Assembly (NCBI GenBank): GCA_964447275.1
Contig: CAYURI010000009.1
Span: forward strand, 1 to 33,478
DNA: 33,478 nucleotides
Reading direction: 5' to 3'
Source: DAOSVX01 sp964447275
GTDB taxonomy: Bacteria; Bacillota_I; Bacilli_A; RF39; UBA660
A program made the position numbers and the translations under genes. The notes under the pieces were generated by a model. That model saw nothing but the letters and a program-made list of their open reading frames with translations. It did no database searches and was not told the origin of the DNA. Below, piece by piece: positions 14,992-23,222 of the stretch (its first letter is position 1; every line of letters begins with the position of its first letter).

Positions 14992-16158
14992 ATGAAAAGT
15001 CCAAGAAAATATTATTTTCGTCTTAAAGAAGTAATTATTTTAATTTTAATTACTAGTTTTATTGTCTCTTTAGGAACAGGAATCATTATTAGTAAAAGAT
15101 ATGAAACCAATTATAAAGATTTAGTTATAACTGATAAAAATATTACTAAGTTTTTAAATGCTTACCAAACTTTAACTGAAAATTATTATCAAGATATTGA
15201 TAAAGGTGCTTTAATTGACAATGCAATTAGCTCAATGTTTACTTATCTTAATGATCCTTATACAACATACTTAAATGAAACAGCTACTAGCGCTTTAATT
15301 GATTCCTTGAGTGGTAAATACGAAGGAATTGGCGTTGGGATAACTAAAAATGATAATGGCATTGTTGTTACTGAAGTTTTACCTGGTTCATCAGCATTCT
15401 TAAAGGGAATAAAAGTAGGGGATATATTAATTAAAGTAAATGATGAAGATATTACATACTTACCAATTCCAACTGTTTCAGATAGAATTGTTAGTAGCAA
15501 AGATAACAAAGTGACTGTGACAGTATTAAGAGACGGTAAAAGTTTAAATTTTAACTTAACTGTTGGGATAGTAGAAATACCAGCAATTGAAACTGAAGTA
15601 TTAGAAGATAATATTGGTTATATTGATATCCAAACATTTTCTTTAACAGCATCTAAACAAGTAAGAGAACAATTTAACAATTTAAAGAACAGTGGTATTA
15701 CATCTTTAATTTTAGATGTCCGTGATAACACTGGCGGCTACTTATCAATCGCAGAAGATATGGCAAAAATATTTTTAGATAAAGGCAAAGTCATTTATAG
15801 TATTGAAGATAAAAAAGGCGTTACAGTTATAAAAGATAATAATATTGAAAGCAGTGATTTAAAGATTATTGTTTTAATCAATGGTGGATCAGCATCAGCT
15901 TCTGAAGTATTAGCTGGAGCTTTAAAAGATAGCTATGGAGCAACTTTAGTTGGCAATACTTCTTATGGTAAAGGAAAAATTCAAAAAGCTGAAACATTCA
16001 ACGATGGCTCAATGGGAAAATTTACAATTGCCAAATGGTTAAGACCTAATGGTGAATGCGTTGAGGGTATAGGAATAACACCTGATTATGTTGTTAACAA
16101 TAGCGCTTTAGAAGATACTCAACTAGTCAAAGCAATTGAATTATTAAAGGAGGAATAG
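14992..16158 (+). CDS. C-terminal processing peptidase (S41, CtpA/CtpB type)
   Basis: 388 aa membrane-anchored serine protease. One TM helix (about 13-33), an N-terminal helical region, a PDZ domain (about 105-190, with YEGIGVGI and LKGIKVGDILIKVND), then the S41 core. The catalytic dyad is visible: S302 in NGGSASASE and K327 in YGKGKIQ, 25 residues apart as in CtpB and Prc. Such proteases trim or degrade exported and membrane proteins; CtpB cleaves the SpoIVFA regulator in Bacillus. AAGGTGG sets the start. The next gene's ribosome site (GGAGGA) lies in the last codons, so the following polytopic protein is coupled and may be a partner or substrate. Confidence 0.95.
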   Translation: MKSPRKYYFRLKEVIILILITSFIVSLGTGIIISKRYETNYKDLVITDKNITKFLNAYQTLTENYYQDIDKGALIDNAISSMFTYLNDPYTTYLNETATSALIDSLSGKYEGIGVGITKNDNGIVVTEVLPGSSAFLKGIKVGDILIKVNDEDITYLPIPTVSDRIVSSKDNKVTVTVLRDGKSLNFNLTVGIVEIPAIETEVLEDNIGYIDIQTFSLTASKQVREQFNNLKNSGITSLILDVRDNTGGYLSIAEDMAKIFLDKGKVIYSIEDKKGVTVIKDNNIESSDLKIIVLINGGSASASEVLAGALKDSYGATLVGNTSYGKGKIQKAETFNDGSMGKFTIAKWLRPNGECVEGIGITPDYVVNNSALEDTQLVKAIELLKEE

Positions 16159-16161
16159 AAG

Positions 16162-17763
16162 ATGATCTTAAAAAAGCCTTATGCTTTTTTGATTAAGCAT
16201 TTCCGACTAATTCATTTCATTTTAGCAATTATGACAATTTATTTAGCTTATAGCATTAATAAAATTGTTTTGTTTTTCAATTCTTATATATCTGCTGGTT
16301 ATCGTTTAACTGAGAGCAATATTGCTGGGAATTATATAACAGTCTGGATGTATATTGCTGTTATTTTAGCATTATTAATTGCGATTATTATTTATTTACT
16401 TTTCAAAGCTAAAGATAAACCAAGTAAGTACTATGTTTATTTTATTGTTTATTATATATTTATCTTTAGTTTATTAACTCTTGCTTATAACCTTTTACAA
16501 GGAATTGAAATTACCGTTATTGACGCCAAAACAATTAGAGTATATCGCGATTTATCATTAATTCTTTCGGCTCCTCAGTATTTCTTTGTAGTATTTGCTG
16601 CCTTTAGAGGAATTGGCTTTGATATTAAAAAGTTTAATTTTAGTAAAGATCTTAACGACTTACAAATTGAAGCAAAAGATAATGAAGAATTCGAATTTGT
16701 TTTAGATGTCCCAACTTATAAAATAAAAAGGACCCTAAGAAGAACCTTAAGAGAGTTAAAATATTTCTTGTTGGAAAATGTCTTTGGGGTAATCGCCATT
16801 TTAGTTTTAATAAGTGGTATTATTGGTACCAGTATTTATATGAACAGAAATGTTTATAGTGTTACATATAAAGAAAATCAAACATTTACTTTTAATAACT
16901 ATAAAATGCGCGTTTTAAGTTCTGTTATCACACCATACGCTTATAATGGTGATAAATTAGTTGATAATAAAACTTATTTAGTAGTATTAATTAGTATTCA
17001 AAATAATACGATATTAGAAAAAAGTCTGAATAAAGATAACTTTCGTTTATTAGTTGATAAGAAAGTCATTTATCCAACTCTAAATAAAAATGAATACTTT
17101 ATTGATTTAGGAACCCCTTATAGTAATCAAAAAATTGCCTCAAAAAGCAATTCTACCTATACTTTTGTTTATGAATTAAATGAAAATGAAATAAAAGAAA
17201 ACTATATATTGAGAATTCAAGAATTTTTAAACTATCGTCAAGGGGAGATAATTGCTAATTACAAAGAAGTAAAATTAAAACCTAGTATTGTTAATACAAT
17301 TAGCAAAGTTAAAACGGTTAACATTAATGAAAATCTTGATTTAAAAGCTTCATCTTTAAGCAATAGTAGTTTATTAATATCTAACTACGAAGTAACAAAA
17401 AGTTATAAATATAATTATAACTTCTGTATTGAAAGCGATTGTTATGTATCAACTGATACAGTTGATGCTACTTATCAAACTGAGAAAGAAAAAACCTTAT
17501 TAGTATTAACTTATACTTTAGAGTTAGATGAAAACACTCCTTATAAAAATAATATTAAAAGTGATGTAACATTCTTTAATCATTTTTTAAAAGTTAAATA
17601 TACCTATAATGATAAAGAATATATATCTAACGTTACTAATAAAACACCAAATACAATGACTGATAAAGTAATATTAGAAACTGATGGCGAATTAAAGAGT
17701 GCCACCAAGATAATGCTCATAATAACCATTAGAAATAAAGAATATAACATCATATTGAAATAA
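16162..17763 (+). CDS. polytopic membrane protein with large extracytoplasmic C-terminal domain
   Basis: 533 aa, not recognised. Predicted TM helices at about 16-36, 60-82, 91-113, 131-150 and 205-226. A charged cytoplasmic loop (about 155-200) is rich in basic residues near 188-200. About 300 residues follow outside the membrane. They are beta-rich, with an opening (QTFTFNNYKMRVLSS, then KTYLVVLISIQNNT) that recalls the immunoglobulin-like DUF4352 type, and a later two-cysteine segment (FCIESDCYVS). The start is fixed by AAGGAGGA in the end of the protease gene, 3 nt gap. Co-expression with an S41 protease fits a substrate or regulator role, but that is inference. The -35 of the tRNA-Cys promoter lies in its last codons. 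Confidence 0.8.
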   Translation: MILKKPYAFLIKHFRLIHFILAIMTIYLAYSINKIVLFFNSYISAGYRLTESNIAGNYITVWMYIAVILALLIAIIIYLLFKAKDKPSKYYVYFIVYYIFIFSLLTLAYNLLQGIEITVIDAKTIRVYRDLSLILSAPQYFFVVFAAFRGIGFDIKKFNFSKDLNDLQIEAKDNEEFEFVLDVPTYKIKRTLRRTLRELKYFLLENVFGVIAILVLISGIIGTSIYMNRNVYSVTYKENQTFTFNNYKMRVLSSVITPYAYNGDKLVDNKTYLVVLISIQNNTILEKSLNKDNFRLLVDKKVIYPTLNKNEYFIDLGTPYSNQKIASKSNSTYTFVYELNENEIKENYILRIQEFLNYRQGEIIANYKEVKLKPSIVNTISKVKTVNINENLDLKASSLSNSSLLISNYEVTKSYKYNYNFCIESDCYVSTDTVDATYQTEKEKTLLVLTYTLELDENTPYKNNIKSDVTFFNHFLKVKYTYNDKEYISNVTNKTPNTMTDKVILETDGELKSATKIMLIITIRNKEYNIILK

Positions 17764-17783
17764 TTATAACACTTTGTTATAAT
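17755..17783 (+). promoter_or_regulatory. tRNA-Cys promoter inside a perfect palindrome
   Basis: TTGAAA (17755-17760), 17 nt, TATAAT (17778-17783) with TGT before it. The -10 element is the right arm of a 9-bp inverted repeat: ATTATAACA (17763-17771), CTT, TGTTATAAT (17775-17783). Transcription would begin near 17790. Confidence 0.8.
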
Positions 17784-17792
17784 ACTTTTCAT

Positions 17793-17866
17793 GGAGCCGT
17801 AGCCAAGTGGTAAGGCGTGGGTCTGCAACACCCTGATCACCAGTTCAAATCTGGTCGGCTCCTCCA
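17793..17866 (+). tRNA. tRNA-Cys (anticodon GCA)
   Basis: Acceptor arms GGAGCCG (17793-17799) and CGGCTCC (17856-17862), D-loop segment AAGTGGTAAGGC, anticodon GCA at 17825-17827, and T arm CCAG-TTCAAAT-CTGG. The discriminator is T and CCA is encoded (17864-17866). The sequence closely follows Bacillota tRNA-Cys. It has its own promoter and terminator. Confidence 0.95.
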
Positions 17867-17876
17867 AATATAAATT

Positions 17877-17899
17877 ACTCGTATCTTGCGAGTTTTTTT
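17877..17899 (+). terminator. terminator of tRNA-Cys
   Basis: ACTCG (17877-17881) pairs with CGAGT (17889-17893) around TATCTTG, then a T-tract. The tract ends one base before the extended -10 of the NUDIX gene. Confidence 0.8.
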
Positions 17900-17900
17900 A

Positions 17901-17909
17901 TGATATAAT
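17901..17909 (+). promoter_or_regulatory. extended -10 promoter of the NUDIX-signal peptidase operon
   Basis: TGATATAAT with perfect TATAAT (17904-17909). No -35 at normal spacing; the tRNA terminator hairpin occupies that place. Confidence 0.65.
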
Positions 17910-17937
17910 TTAAATATATAATATAAGGAGGCTATTT

Positions 17938-18402
17938 ATGAAAAAAATAGAGACGACTTTATTACTACTAAGAAAAGATAATCAAATATTACTTGCTCTA
18001 AAGAAAAAAGGCTTTGGTGAAGGGAAATACAATGGTGTTGGTGGTAAACTAGAACCAGGTGAAACACCAGAACAAGCAATGCTTAGAGAAGCTGAAGAAG
18101 AAATAGCTATTAAGCCAATTCATTATGAAAAGATTGGTGAAAATGAATATTCAGAATTCATTAAAGGTGAACCAGTTAATTTAATATTTCATTTATATGT
18201 TAGTTATAATTGGTTAGGTGAACCAAAAGAAACAGAAGAAATGAAACCATATTGGTTTCCTATTAATGAAATTCCTTATGATAAAATGTTTCCTGCCGAC
18301 AATTACTGGCTACCTCAAGTATTAGAAGGTAAAAAAATTAAAGGTTATTTTGAATTTGACGAAAACTGGAAATTAATATCTCATAATGTCACAGAAATGT
18401 AA
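17938..18402 (+). CDS. NUDIX hydrolase, MutT/MTH1-like (8-oxo-dGTP diphosphatase type)
   Basis: 154 aa. The NUDIX box runs G36 to I58: GGKLEPGETPEQ then REAEEEIAI. It keeps the metal-binding REAEEE core, but the penultimate Gly of the consensus is Ala57. The preceding GEGKYNGVGGKLEPGE resembles MTH1 (KWNGFGGKVQEGE), favouring oxidised purine nucleotide clean-up, which would protect replication from 8-oxo-dGTP. The substrate cannot be fixed from sequence. AAGGAGG sets the start. The signal peptidase gene follows after 12 nt; no functional link is evident. Confidence 0.9.
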   Translation: MKKIETTLLLLRKDNQILLALKKKGFGEGKYNGVGGKLEPGETPEQAMLREAEEEIAIKPIHYEKIGENEYSEFIKGEPVNLIFHLYVSYNWLGEPKETEEMKPYWFPINEIPYDKMFPADNYWLPQVLEGKKIKGYFEFDENWKLISHNVTEM

Positions 18403-18414
18403 TAAGGTGATAAG

Positions 18415-19020
18415 ATGCATCGATTAAGAACGTTTTTAGATTCATTTTTAAGAGCTTTATCTGTTTTAGCAATTATTTTTATTATTGCGATTGGTAGTTT
18501 TTTAATTTACTATTTTATTAGTATCAAAGTATATGAAAAAAATGGTTCTTCATATAAACCAGCTGTAATGCTTTATACCATCATTAGTCAGAGTATGGAA
18601 CCCAATTTAAATGTTTATGATGTTGCTGTTGATAAGAGCGTTAGAGACTTTAAAGAAATTAAAGAAAATGATGTTATAACATTTATTTCTAAAAGTCCAA
18701 TTAGTTACAATTATATAATTACCCATCGTGTTATTGATGTTTATGAAACTGAATATGGATTAGCATTTCTAACTAAAGGTGATAATAATAAGCTAGCTGA
18801 TGAAGCGCTTGTTTATGAAGATCAAATATTAGGTAAAATGATTTTTAAAATACCTGATTTAGGCAAGATTCAAACTTTTCTTGCTTACAAAGGATTATGG
18901 CTTTTTGTTGTATTAATACCCGCTTTTGGTGTTATCATTTTTGACATCGTAAAAATATCACAAAAAAGAATTAATAAAATAAAAATTATACATAAAACCA
19001 ATAAAAAGAAGATGATATAA
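18415..19020 (+). CDS. signal peptidase I of the SipW/ER (Ser-His) type
   Basis: 201 aa membrane protease that removes signal peptides from exported proteins. TM helices at about 15-35 and 161-178. The catalytic serine is S60 in ISQSMEPNL. The general base position is H104 in THRVIDV rather than the Lys of ordinary bacterial enzymes, and KGDNN (121-125) follows. That Ser-His plan and the C-terminal TM are typical of SipW, archaeal and eukaryotic signal peptidases. In Bacillus SipW processes TasA/TapA; no TasA-like gene is seen here. AAGGTGAT sets the start. Co-transcribed with the NUDIX gene. Confidence 0.93.
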   Translation: MHRLRTFLDSFLRALSVLAIIFIIAIGSFLIYYFISIKVYEKNGSSYKPAVMLYTIISQSMEPNLNVYDVAVDKSVRDFKEIKENDVITFISKSPISYNYIITHRVIDVYETEYGLAFLTKGDNNKLADEALVYEDQILGKMIFKIPDLGKIQTFLAYKGLWLFVVLIPAFGVIIFDIVKISQKRINKIKIIHKTNKKKMI

Positions 19021-19037
19021 AAATCATCTCTTTTTAT
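19010..19037 (+). terminator. intrinsic terminator after the signal peptidase gene
   Basis: AGATGAT (19010-19016) pairs with ATCATCT (19023-19029), then a T-rich tract. The 5' arm is inside the gene and the stop codon is in the loop. The T-tract merges with the -35 of the next promoter. Confidence 0.8.
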
Positions 19038-19065
19038 TTACATAAATATGATAAAATGCTATAAT
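19037..19065 (+). promoter_or_regulatory. promoter of the second coiled-coil pair
   Basis: TTTACA (19037-19042), 17 nt, TATAAT (19060-19065) with TGC before it. It is one of the best promoter matches in the window, and its TGC extended -10 resembles the one driving the first coiled-coil pair (TGCTAAAAT). Confidence 0.82.
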
Positions 19066-19091
19066 TTTTATATATACTAAGGAGTGATAAC

Positions 19092-20807
19092 ATGCCAGAG
19101 AAAATAGCTGTTGTTGGCGAAAAATTAAAAAATTTAACTGGTGGTGAGAAAAATTCAATTCTTAATGCTTTAGAAGAAGAACTAGCTAAAACCACAGATA
19201 AATTAGAAGTTGCAACAACCATTTTAGGAGAAGCTGCAGCGAAGCTAAATGAGTTAAAAACATTATACGAAGAAGCTAAATCGTTAGCTCCTAGTTTTAA
19301 GAAGACTATTAAACCTTTAGTCTCAGGCGATAGTGCAAAAATTGCTCAGATCATTCCAATTGGTCATGATTTTACTAAAATTGTCCCAGAAGTAGAAGCA
19401 GCAATAGATGAATTCCTAAAGTCAAAATTAGCTGAAATTGAAAATTATAAAAATCAAGTTAATTCTAAAGAAGCGAATATCTCTGACTTAGCTGCCGAGT
19501 TAAAAACAGTTCAAACAAAATTAAATACCCAAAGAGCTTTAGTTGAACAATTAAAATTAGCAATGGAAGATAATAATTTAAGTAAAAGCCAAGCAATTGA
19601 TTTACTAAGAAAATTTATTGATGAAAAAGGTGAACCATTATTTTCTGAAGAAGAACTTGTTATTGCCTGCTTACTAGTTATGTTTGGTGATAGCATTGAT
19701 TTAGAACAAAAAGATGGTGTTCCAATGTCAAGGGTTCTAGCAGATGCTTTTAGTCAAGCTGATTCAGAACCAGTAGAAGAAGTAACAAACACAAATTCTA
19801 TTCCACTGATAGTAGAAGAGCAAGCGCCAATTGTGCCGCTTGAAGTACCAATTGTAGTGGAAAACAATGTTATTGACTTTGCTAATGCAAAAAAAAAGAA
19901 GACAAAAAATAAACCGACAATAAAACCGGTGATAGAAAAAATAGAAACTGCTAAAGTAATACCTTTTCCAACTATGGAAAGAGAAGCAAAAGAGTTAGTT
20001 GATGCGACAAAAGAACTAGAATTAGTTGCTTTTGATGATCCGTATGATTTAATAGCTGCAGAATATGAAAATAGAGAAACTTCAGATTCGTCATTTACTA
20101 AAAAAATTATTTCTTATACACCAGAAGAAGAAGCAAGATATGCTGAAAATATAAAAATAATTGAAGCATTAGGTTTAAAAGGAGATCCTAAGAAAAACCC
20201 AATCACTTTTTATAAAGTGACACCAAAAGAAGTTGAAGAAATGATTGAATTAGCCAGTAGTTATGGTATAAAGCTAAGAACTATTGAAGATTTAGCAATA
20301 TTATGTAGAACTAAAAAAGTCGAAAGCTTATTAAATCAAGGCACAGAAAAAAGCCCAGAAGGATTAGGAAGCAAATCAGTAAGTCATATAATTGTTGCTG
20401 CTGACGTGTTTGGCAAAGGGGCAAAATCAACCAATCACGCTTTAAAAGAGTATTTAAGTAATAATGCGGTTTTTGAAGCTTTAGAAGATGTTGTAGATAA
20501 CGTTAAACTTGGTTCAGCTGGATATATAAATCTAATAAACCTTTTAGGAATGTTAGATGATGTCTTAGAAAAAAATGCTTATGCATATATTGTAAATGGT
20601 CGTTTATTTTCTAAAAAGCGTGTTGAAAGCGTCTTGACTAAATTACTTGCTTCAGATATAAAAGCAACTGATGAGGAACTGCTTCTTATTGCTCTAACTT
20701 ATGATTCACAACTAGGTAGTAGTGAAGAAATAGCTTTATTAGATAATGAACTACATGCTAGATTAAATGCTGATAGAGGTAGAGTTCTAGGAGGTATGGC
20801 AGCATGA
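19092..20807 (+). CDS. large cytoplasmic protein: coiled-coil N-half, helical C-half, function unknown
   Basis: 571 aa, family not recognised. No signal or TM segment. Coiled-coil-like stretches at about 22-65 and 100-165. A helical segment (183-222) follows, then an acidic/proline linker (about 222-260) and a basic patch around 266-275. An all-helical region at about 335-560 contains units of the form ALGLKGDPKKNPITFYKVTP and YGIKLRTIEDLAILCRTKK, reminiscent of degenerate helical repeats. AAGGAGTGATAAC gives a good ribosome site. The stop overlaps the next small gene (ATGA), matching the layout of the pair at 1404-3631. No full-length similarity to that protein is obvious, so the parallel is architectural. 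A nucleic-acid- or membrane-scaffold role would be a guess. Confidence 0.75.
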   Translation: MPEKIAVVGEKLKNLTGGEKNSILNALEEELAKTTDKLEVATTILGEAAAKLNELKTLYEEAKSLAPSFKKTIKPLVSGDSAKIAQIIPIGHDFTKIVPEVEAAIDEFLKSKLAEIENYKNQVNSKEANISDLAAELKTVQTKLNTQRALVEQLKLAMEDNNLSKSQAIDLLRKFIDEKGEPLFSEEELVIACLLVMFGDSIDLEQKDGVPMSRVLADAFSQADSEPVEEVTNTNSIPLIVEEQAPIVPLEVPIVVENNVIDFANAKKKKTKNKPTIKPVIEKIETAKVIPFPTMEREAKELVDATKELELVAFDDPYDLIAAEYENRETSDSSFTKKIISYTPEEEARYAENIKIIEALGLKGDPKKNPITFYKVTPKEVEEMIELASSYGIKLRTIEDLAILCRTKKVESLLNQGTEKSPEGLGSKSVSHIIVAADVFGKGAKSTNHALKEYLSNNAVFEALEDVVDNVKLGSAGYINLINLLGMLDDVLEKNAYAYIVNGRLFSKKRVESVLTKLLASDIKATDEELLLIALTYDSQLGSSEEIALLDNELHARLNADRGRVLGGMAA

Positions 20808-21091
20808 CATATTTATTAGATTATGAATTTAATCAACAAGAAATAAATGAGTTTAAAGCAATAAATAAAAGTTTTATTGTTGAAAAGCTAGATGAATTTC
20901 AAGAATTGATTAAAAAAAATATGATGTTTTTAAAAAAATTGGGGGTAGTAAATTATAAAGAAATATTTAAAAGGCATGCGGAAATGTTTTTAATGGATAA
21001 TGAGGCATTCCAAGAAATATTTGAAAAGTATGATCGAGAAGATTTAATTGAAAAATTAAAGAACAATCCCGATTTAGTTGAACAACTTTAA
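20804..21091 (+). CDS. small helical protein, partner of the preceding coiled-coil gene
   Basis: 95 aa, not recognised. All-helical composition, no TM segment. Its second half (VVNYKEIFKRHAEMF, then IFEKYDREDLIEKLKNNPDL) has the rhythm of a helical repeat, similar in style to the C-terminal half of the protein before it, so it may be a detached copy of that module. It overlaps the upstream gene by 4 nt (ATGA) and has AGGAGGT about 10 nt before its ATG. A terminator follows directly after the stop. Confidence 0.72.
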   Translation: MTYLLDYEFNQQEINEFKAINKSFIVEKLDEFQELIKKNMMFLKKLGVVNYKEIFKRHAEMFLMDNEAFQEIFEKYDREDLIEKLKNNPDLVEQL

Positions 21092-21118
21092 ACCATAGCC
21101 TAAAAACTATGGTTTTTT
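21091..21118 (+). terminator. intrinsic terminator before pcrA
   Basis: AACCATAG (21091-21098) pairs with CTATGGTT (21107-21114) around CCTAAAAA, then T. Only about 20 nt separate it from the pcrA ATG. A weak candidate promoter, TTGAAC (21078-21083) and TAAAAA (21101-21106) with 17 nt between, overlaps the hairpin; otherwise pcrA depends on read-through. Confidence 0.82.
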
Positions 21119-21137
21119 AAAAGATCAGGAGGATTTT

Positions 21138-23222
21138 ATGATTAATTTAGATAAATTAAATGCTAAACAAAAAGAAGCTGTTACGCATATTGATGGGCCA
21201 TGTTTGGTAGTAGCTGGAGCAGGGAGTGGCAAGACTAAAGTATTAACTACGAGAATTGCTTATTTGATTGATAAAGGTGTTAAAGACTATAATATTTTAG
21301 CAATTACTTTTACTAATAAAGCAGCTAAAGAAATGAAATCAAGAGTTGAAGATTTAATGCCTAATAATAATTCTTTTATTAGTACTTTTCATTCTTTTGG
21401 AATGCGTGTTATTAGAGAAAATGCTTCTTTATTAGGGTTTAATAACAACGTAACGATCCTAGATAGTGATGATACTTTAAGTGTTATTAAAAGAATTCTT
21501 AAAGATAAAAACCTTGATCCTAAAATGATGGCACCTAACTATGTTAGAAATCGTATTAGCTTTATTAAAAATGAAAATTTAACAGCTAGTGCAATTAATT
21601 CGTTTTTCAATACCCCAATTGAAAAAAAGATTATTGGTATTTATGAAGAATATGAAAGCATTATTCATAAAAATAATTCACTTGATTTTGATGATCTTTT
21701 ATATCTACCAGTAAAGTTATTTAAAGAACATCAGGGAGTCTTAGAGCATTATCAAGAAAAATATAAATACATCTTGATTGATGAGTATCAAGATACTAAT
21801 GAGATCCAATTTGAACTAACTAAATTACTTGGTGCTAAATATCAAAATGTCTTTGTAGTTGGCGATACTGATCAAAGTATTTATGCTTTTCGTAATGCTA
21901 ATTATGAAAATGTTTTAAAGTTTGAACAATATTTTGACCATGTAAAAACAATCCTATTAGAAGAAAATTATCGTAGTACAAAAATGATTCTAAATGCTGC
22001 TAACTCAGTTATTAAAAATAATAAAAAACGTAAAGAGAAAAACTTGTGGACAACTAATAATGATGGCGTAAAAATTAAATATCTACGTAGTTATGATGAA
22101 CATCATGAAGTAACACTTGTCTTAGAAGAAATTAACAACTTAAAAATGCAAGGCCTTCATAATAAAGATATTGCTGTTTTATATCGTACTAATGCCCAAG
22201 GTAGAGTTATTGAAGAACAATTCTTAGCTAAGAACATGCCTTATAAAATAGTTGGTAGTTATTATTTTTATAATCGTAAAGAAATTAAAGATTTAATCTC
22301 TTATTTGAAATTAATAATTAATCCTCTAGACGAAATAAGTTTAAAAAGAATTATTAATGTACCAAAAAGAGGCATAGGAGATAAATCAATTGCTACACTT
22401 GAAGAAAAAGCTAATAGTGAGAATAAAACCATTTTCGAACTAATTGATAGTGGTAAAGAATTAAAATTTAAAGAACTAATTATAGAACTTCAAAAAGATG
22501 CTTTAGATATGTCAATTACAGAATTAATTGATAATATTTTAGAAAAAACTGGTATTAAGGAAGAACTAGAAACTGATAAATCATTAGAAAGCGATTTAAG
22601 ACTAGAAAACTTAATGGAGTTTAAAAGTATTACCGCTTCTTTTGAACAAAATACTGGTAGTGTTAACTTAATTGATTTTTTAGAAACAATTAGTTTAGTA
22701 AGTGATATGGGTAATTACCAAAATGTTGATGATGCTGTTACTTTAATGACCTTACATAGTGCTAAAGGATTAGAGTTTAAGGCAGTATTCTTAATGGGTA
22801 TGGAAGAAGGTATATTCCCTCATGCTAATGCTTTCTACGAACAAGATGGTTTAGAAGAAGAAAGAAGACTTTGTTATGTAGGGATTACTAGAGCCAAGGA
22901 ATACTTATATTTAACTAATGCCAAAAGAAGAATTATTTATGGCAAAGAGTCAATTAATCCGCCAAGTAGATTTATTGATGAAATAGATCATGATTTGATT
23001 GAAGAAACAGCAAATAATTTTCAAGCTCAAAAAGTTCATAAAGAAGATTTTTATACCGAGGATAATGATTTTAAAAAAGGTGATATTGTTAGTCATGATA
23101 AATATGGCCATGGGATAATTATTAGTATTGATGAAAGGTTTGTAGAGGTGGCTTTTAGTAAAAGCCATGGCATTGTAAAATTACTTAAAAATCATAAAAG
23201 TCTTAAGAAAGGAGGTAAGTAA
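21138..23222 (+). CDS. pcrA: ATP-dependent DNA helicase PcrA/UvrD family
   Basis: Superfamily 1A 3'-5' helicase acting in repair and rolling-circle replication and clearing recombinases and polymerases from DNA. 694 aa, a little shorter than Bacillus PcrA. Motif I AGAGSGKT (about 26-33), motif Ia ITFTNKAAKEMKSR, motif II DEYQDTNEIQ, motif III VVGDTDQSIYAFRNA, motif IV-region RTNAQGRVIEEQF, motif V LMTLHSAKGLEF, motif VI YVGITRAKEYLYL. The C-terminal tudor-like domain (KKGDIVSHDKYGHGIIISID, near 645-690) that binds RNA polymerase in PcrA/UvrD is present; the linker before it is short. CAGGAGG sets the start. Its last codons hold the GGAGGT ribosome site of the next gene. Confidence 0.97.
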   Translation: MINLDKLNAKQKEAVTHIDGPCLVVAGAGSGKTKVLTTRIAYLIDKGVKDYNILAITFTNKAAKEMKSRVEDLMPNNNSFISTFHSFGMRVIRENASLLGFNNNVTILDSDDTLSVIKRILKDKNLDPKMMAPNYVRNRISFIKNENLTASAINSFFNTPIEKKIIGIYEEYESIIHKNNSLDFDDLLYLPVKLFKEHQGVLEHYQEKYKYILIDEYQDTNEIQFELTKLLGAKYQNVFVVGDTDQSIYAFRNANYENVLKFEQYFDHVKTILLEENYRSTKMILNAANSVIKNNKKRKEKNLWTTNNDGVKIKYLRSYDEHHEVTLVLEEINNLKMQGLHNKDIAVLYRTNAQGRVIEEQFLAKNMPYKIVGSYYFYNRKEIKDLISYLKLIINPLDEISLKRIINVPKRGIGDKSIATLEEKANSENKTIFELIDSGKELKFKELIIELQKDALDMSITELIDNILEKTGIKEELETDKSLESDLRLENLMEFKSITASFEQNTGSVNLIDFLETISLVSDMGNYQNVDDAVTLMTLHSAKGLEFKAVFLMGMEEGIFPHANAFYEQDGLEEERRLCYVGITRAKEYLYLTNAKRRIIYGKESINPPSRFIDEIDHDLIEETANNFQAQKVHKEDFYTEDNDFKKGDIVSHDKYGHGIIISIDERFVEVAFSKSHGIVKLLKNHKSLKKGGK

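Noticed and set aside
17604..17867. Minus-strand frame whose first codons come from the tRNA-Cys region
   Set aside because: It is read through the complement of a tRNA, a common false gene call.
1404..21091. Phage tail-measure or SMC identity for the long coiled-coil proteins
   Set aside because: No Walker motifs, no TM segment typical of tail-measure proteins and no phage neighbours.
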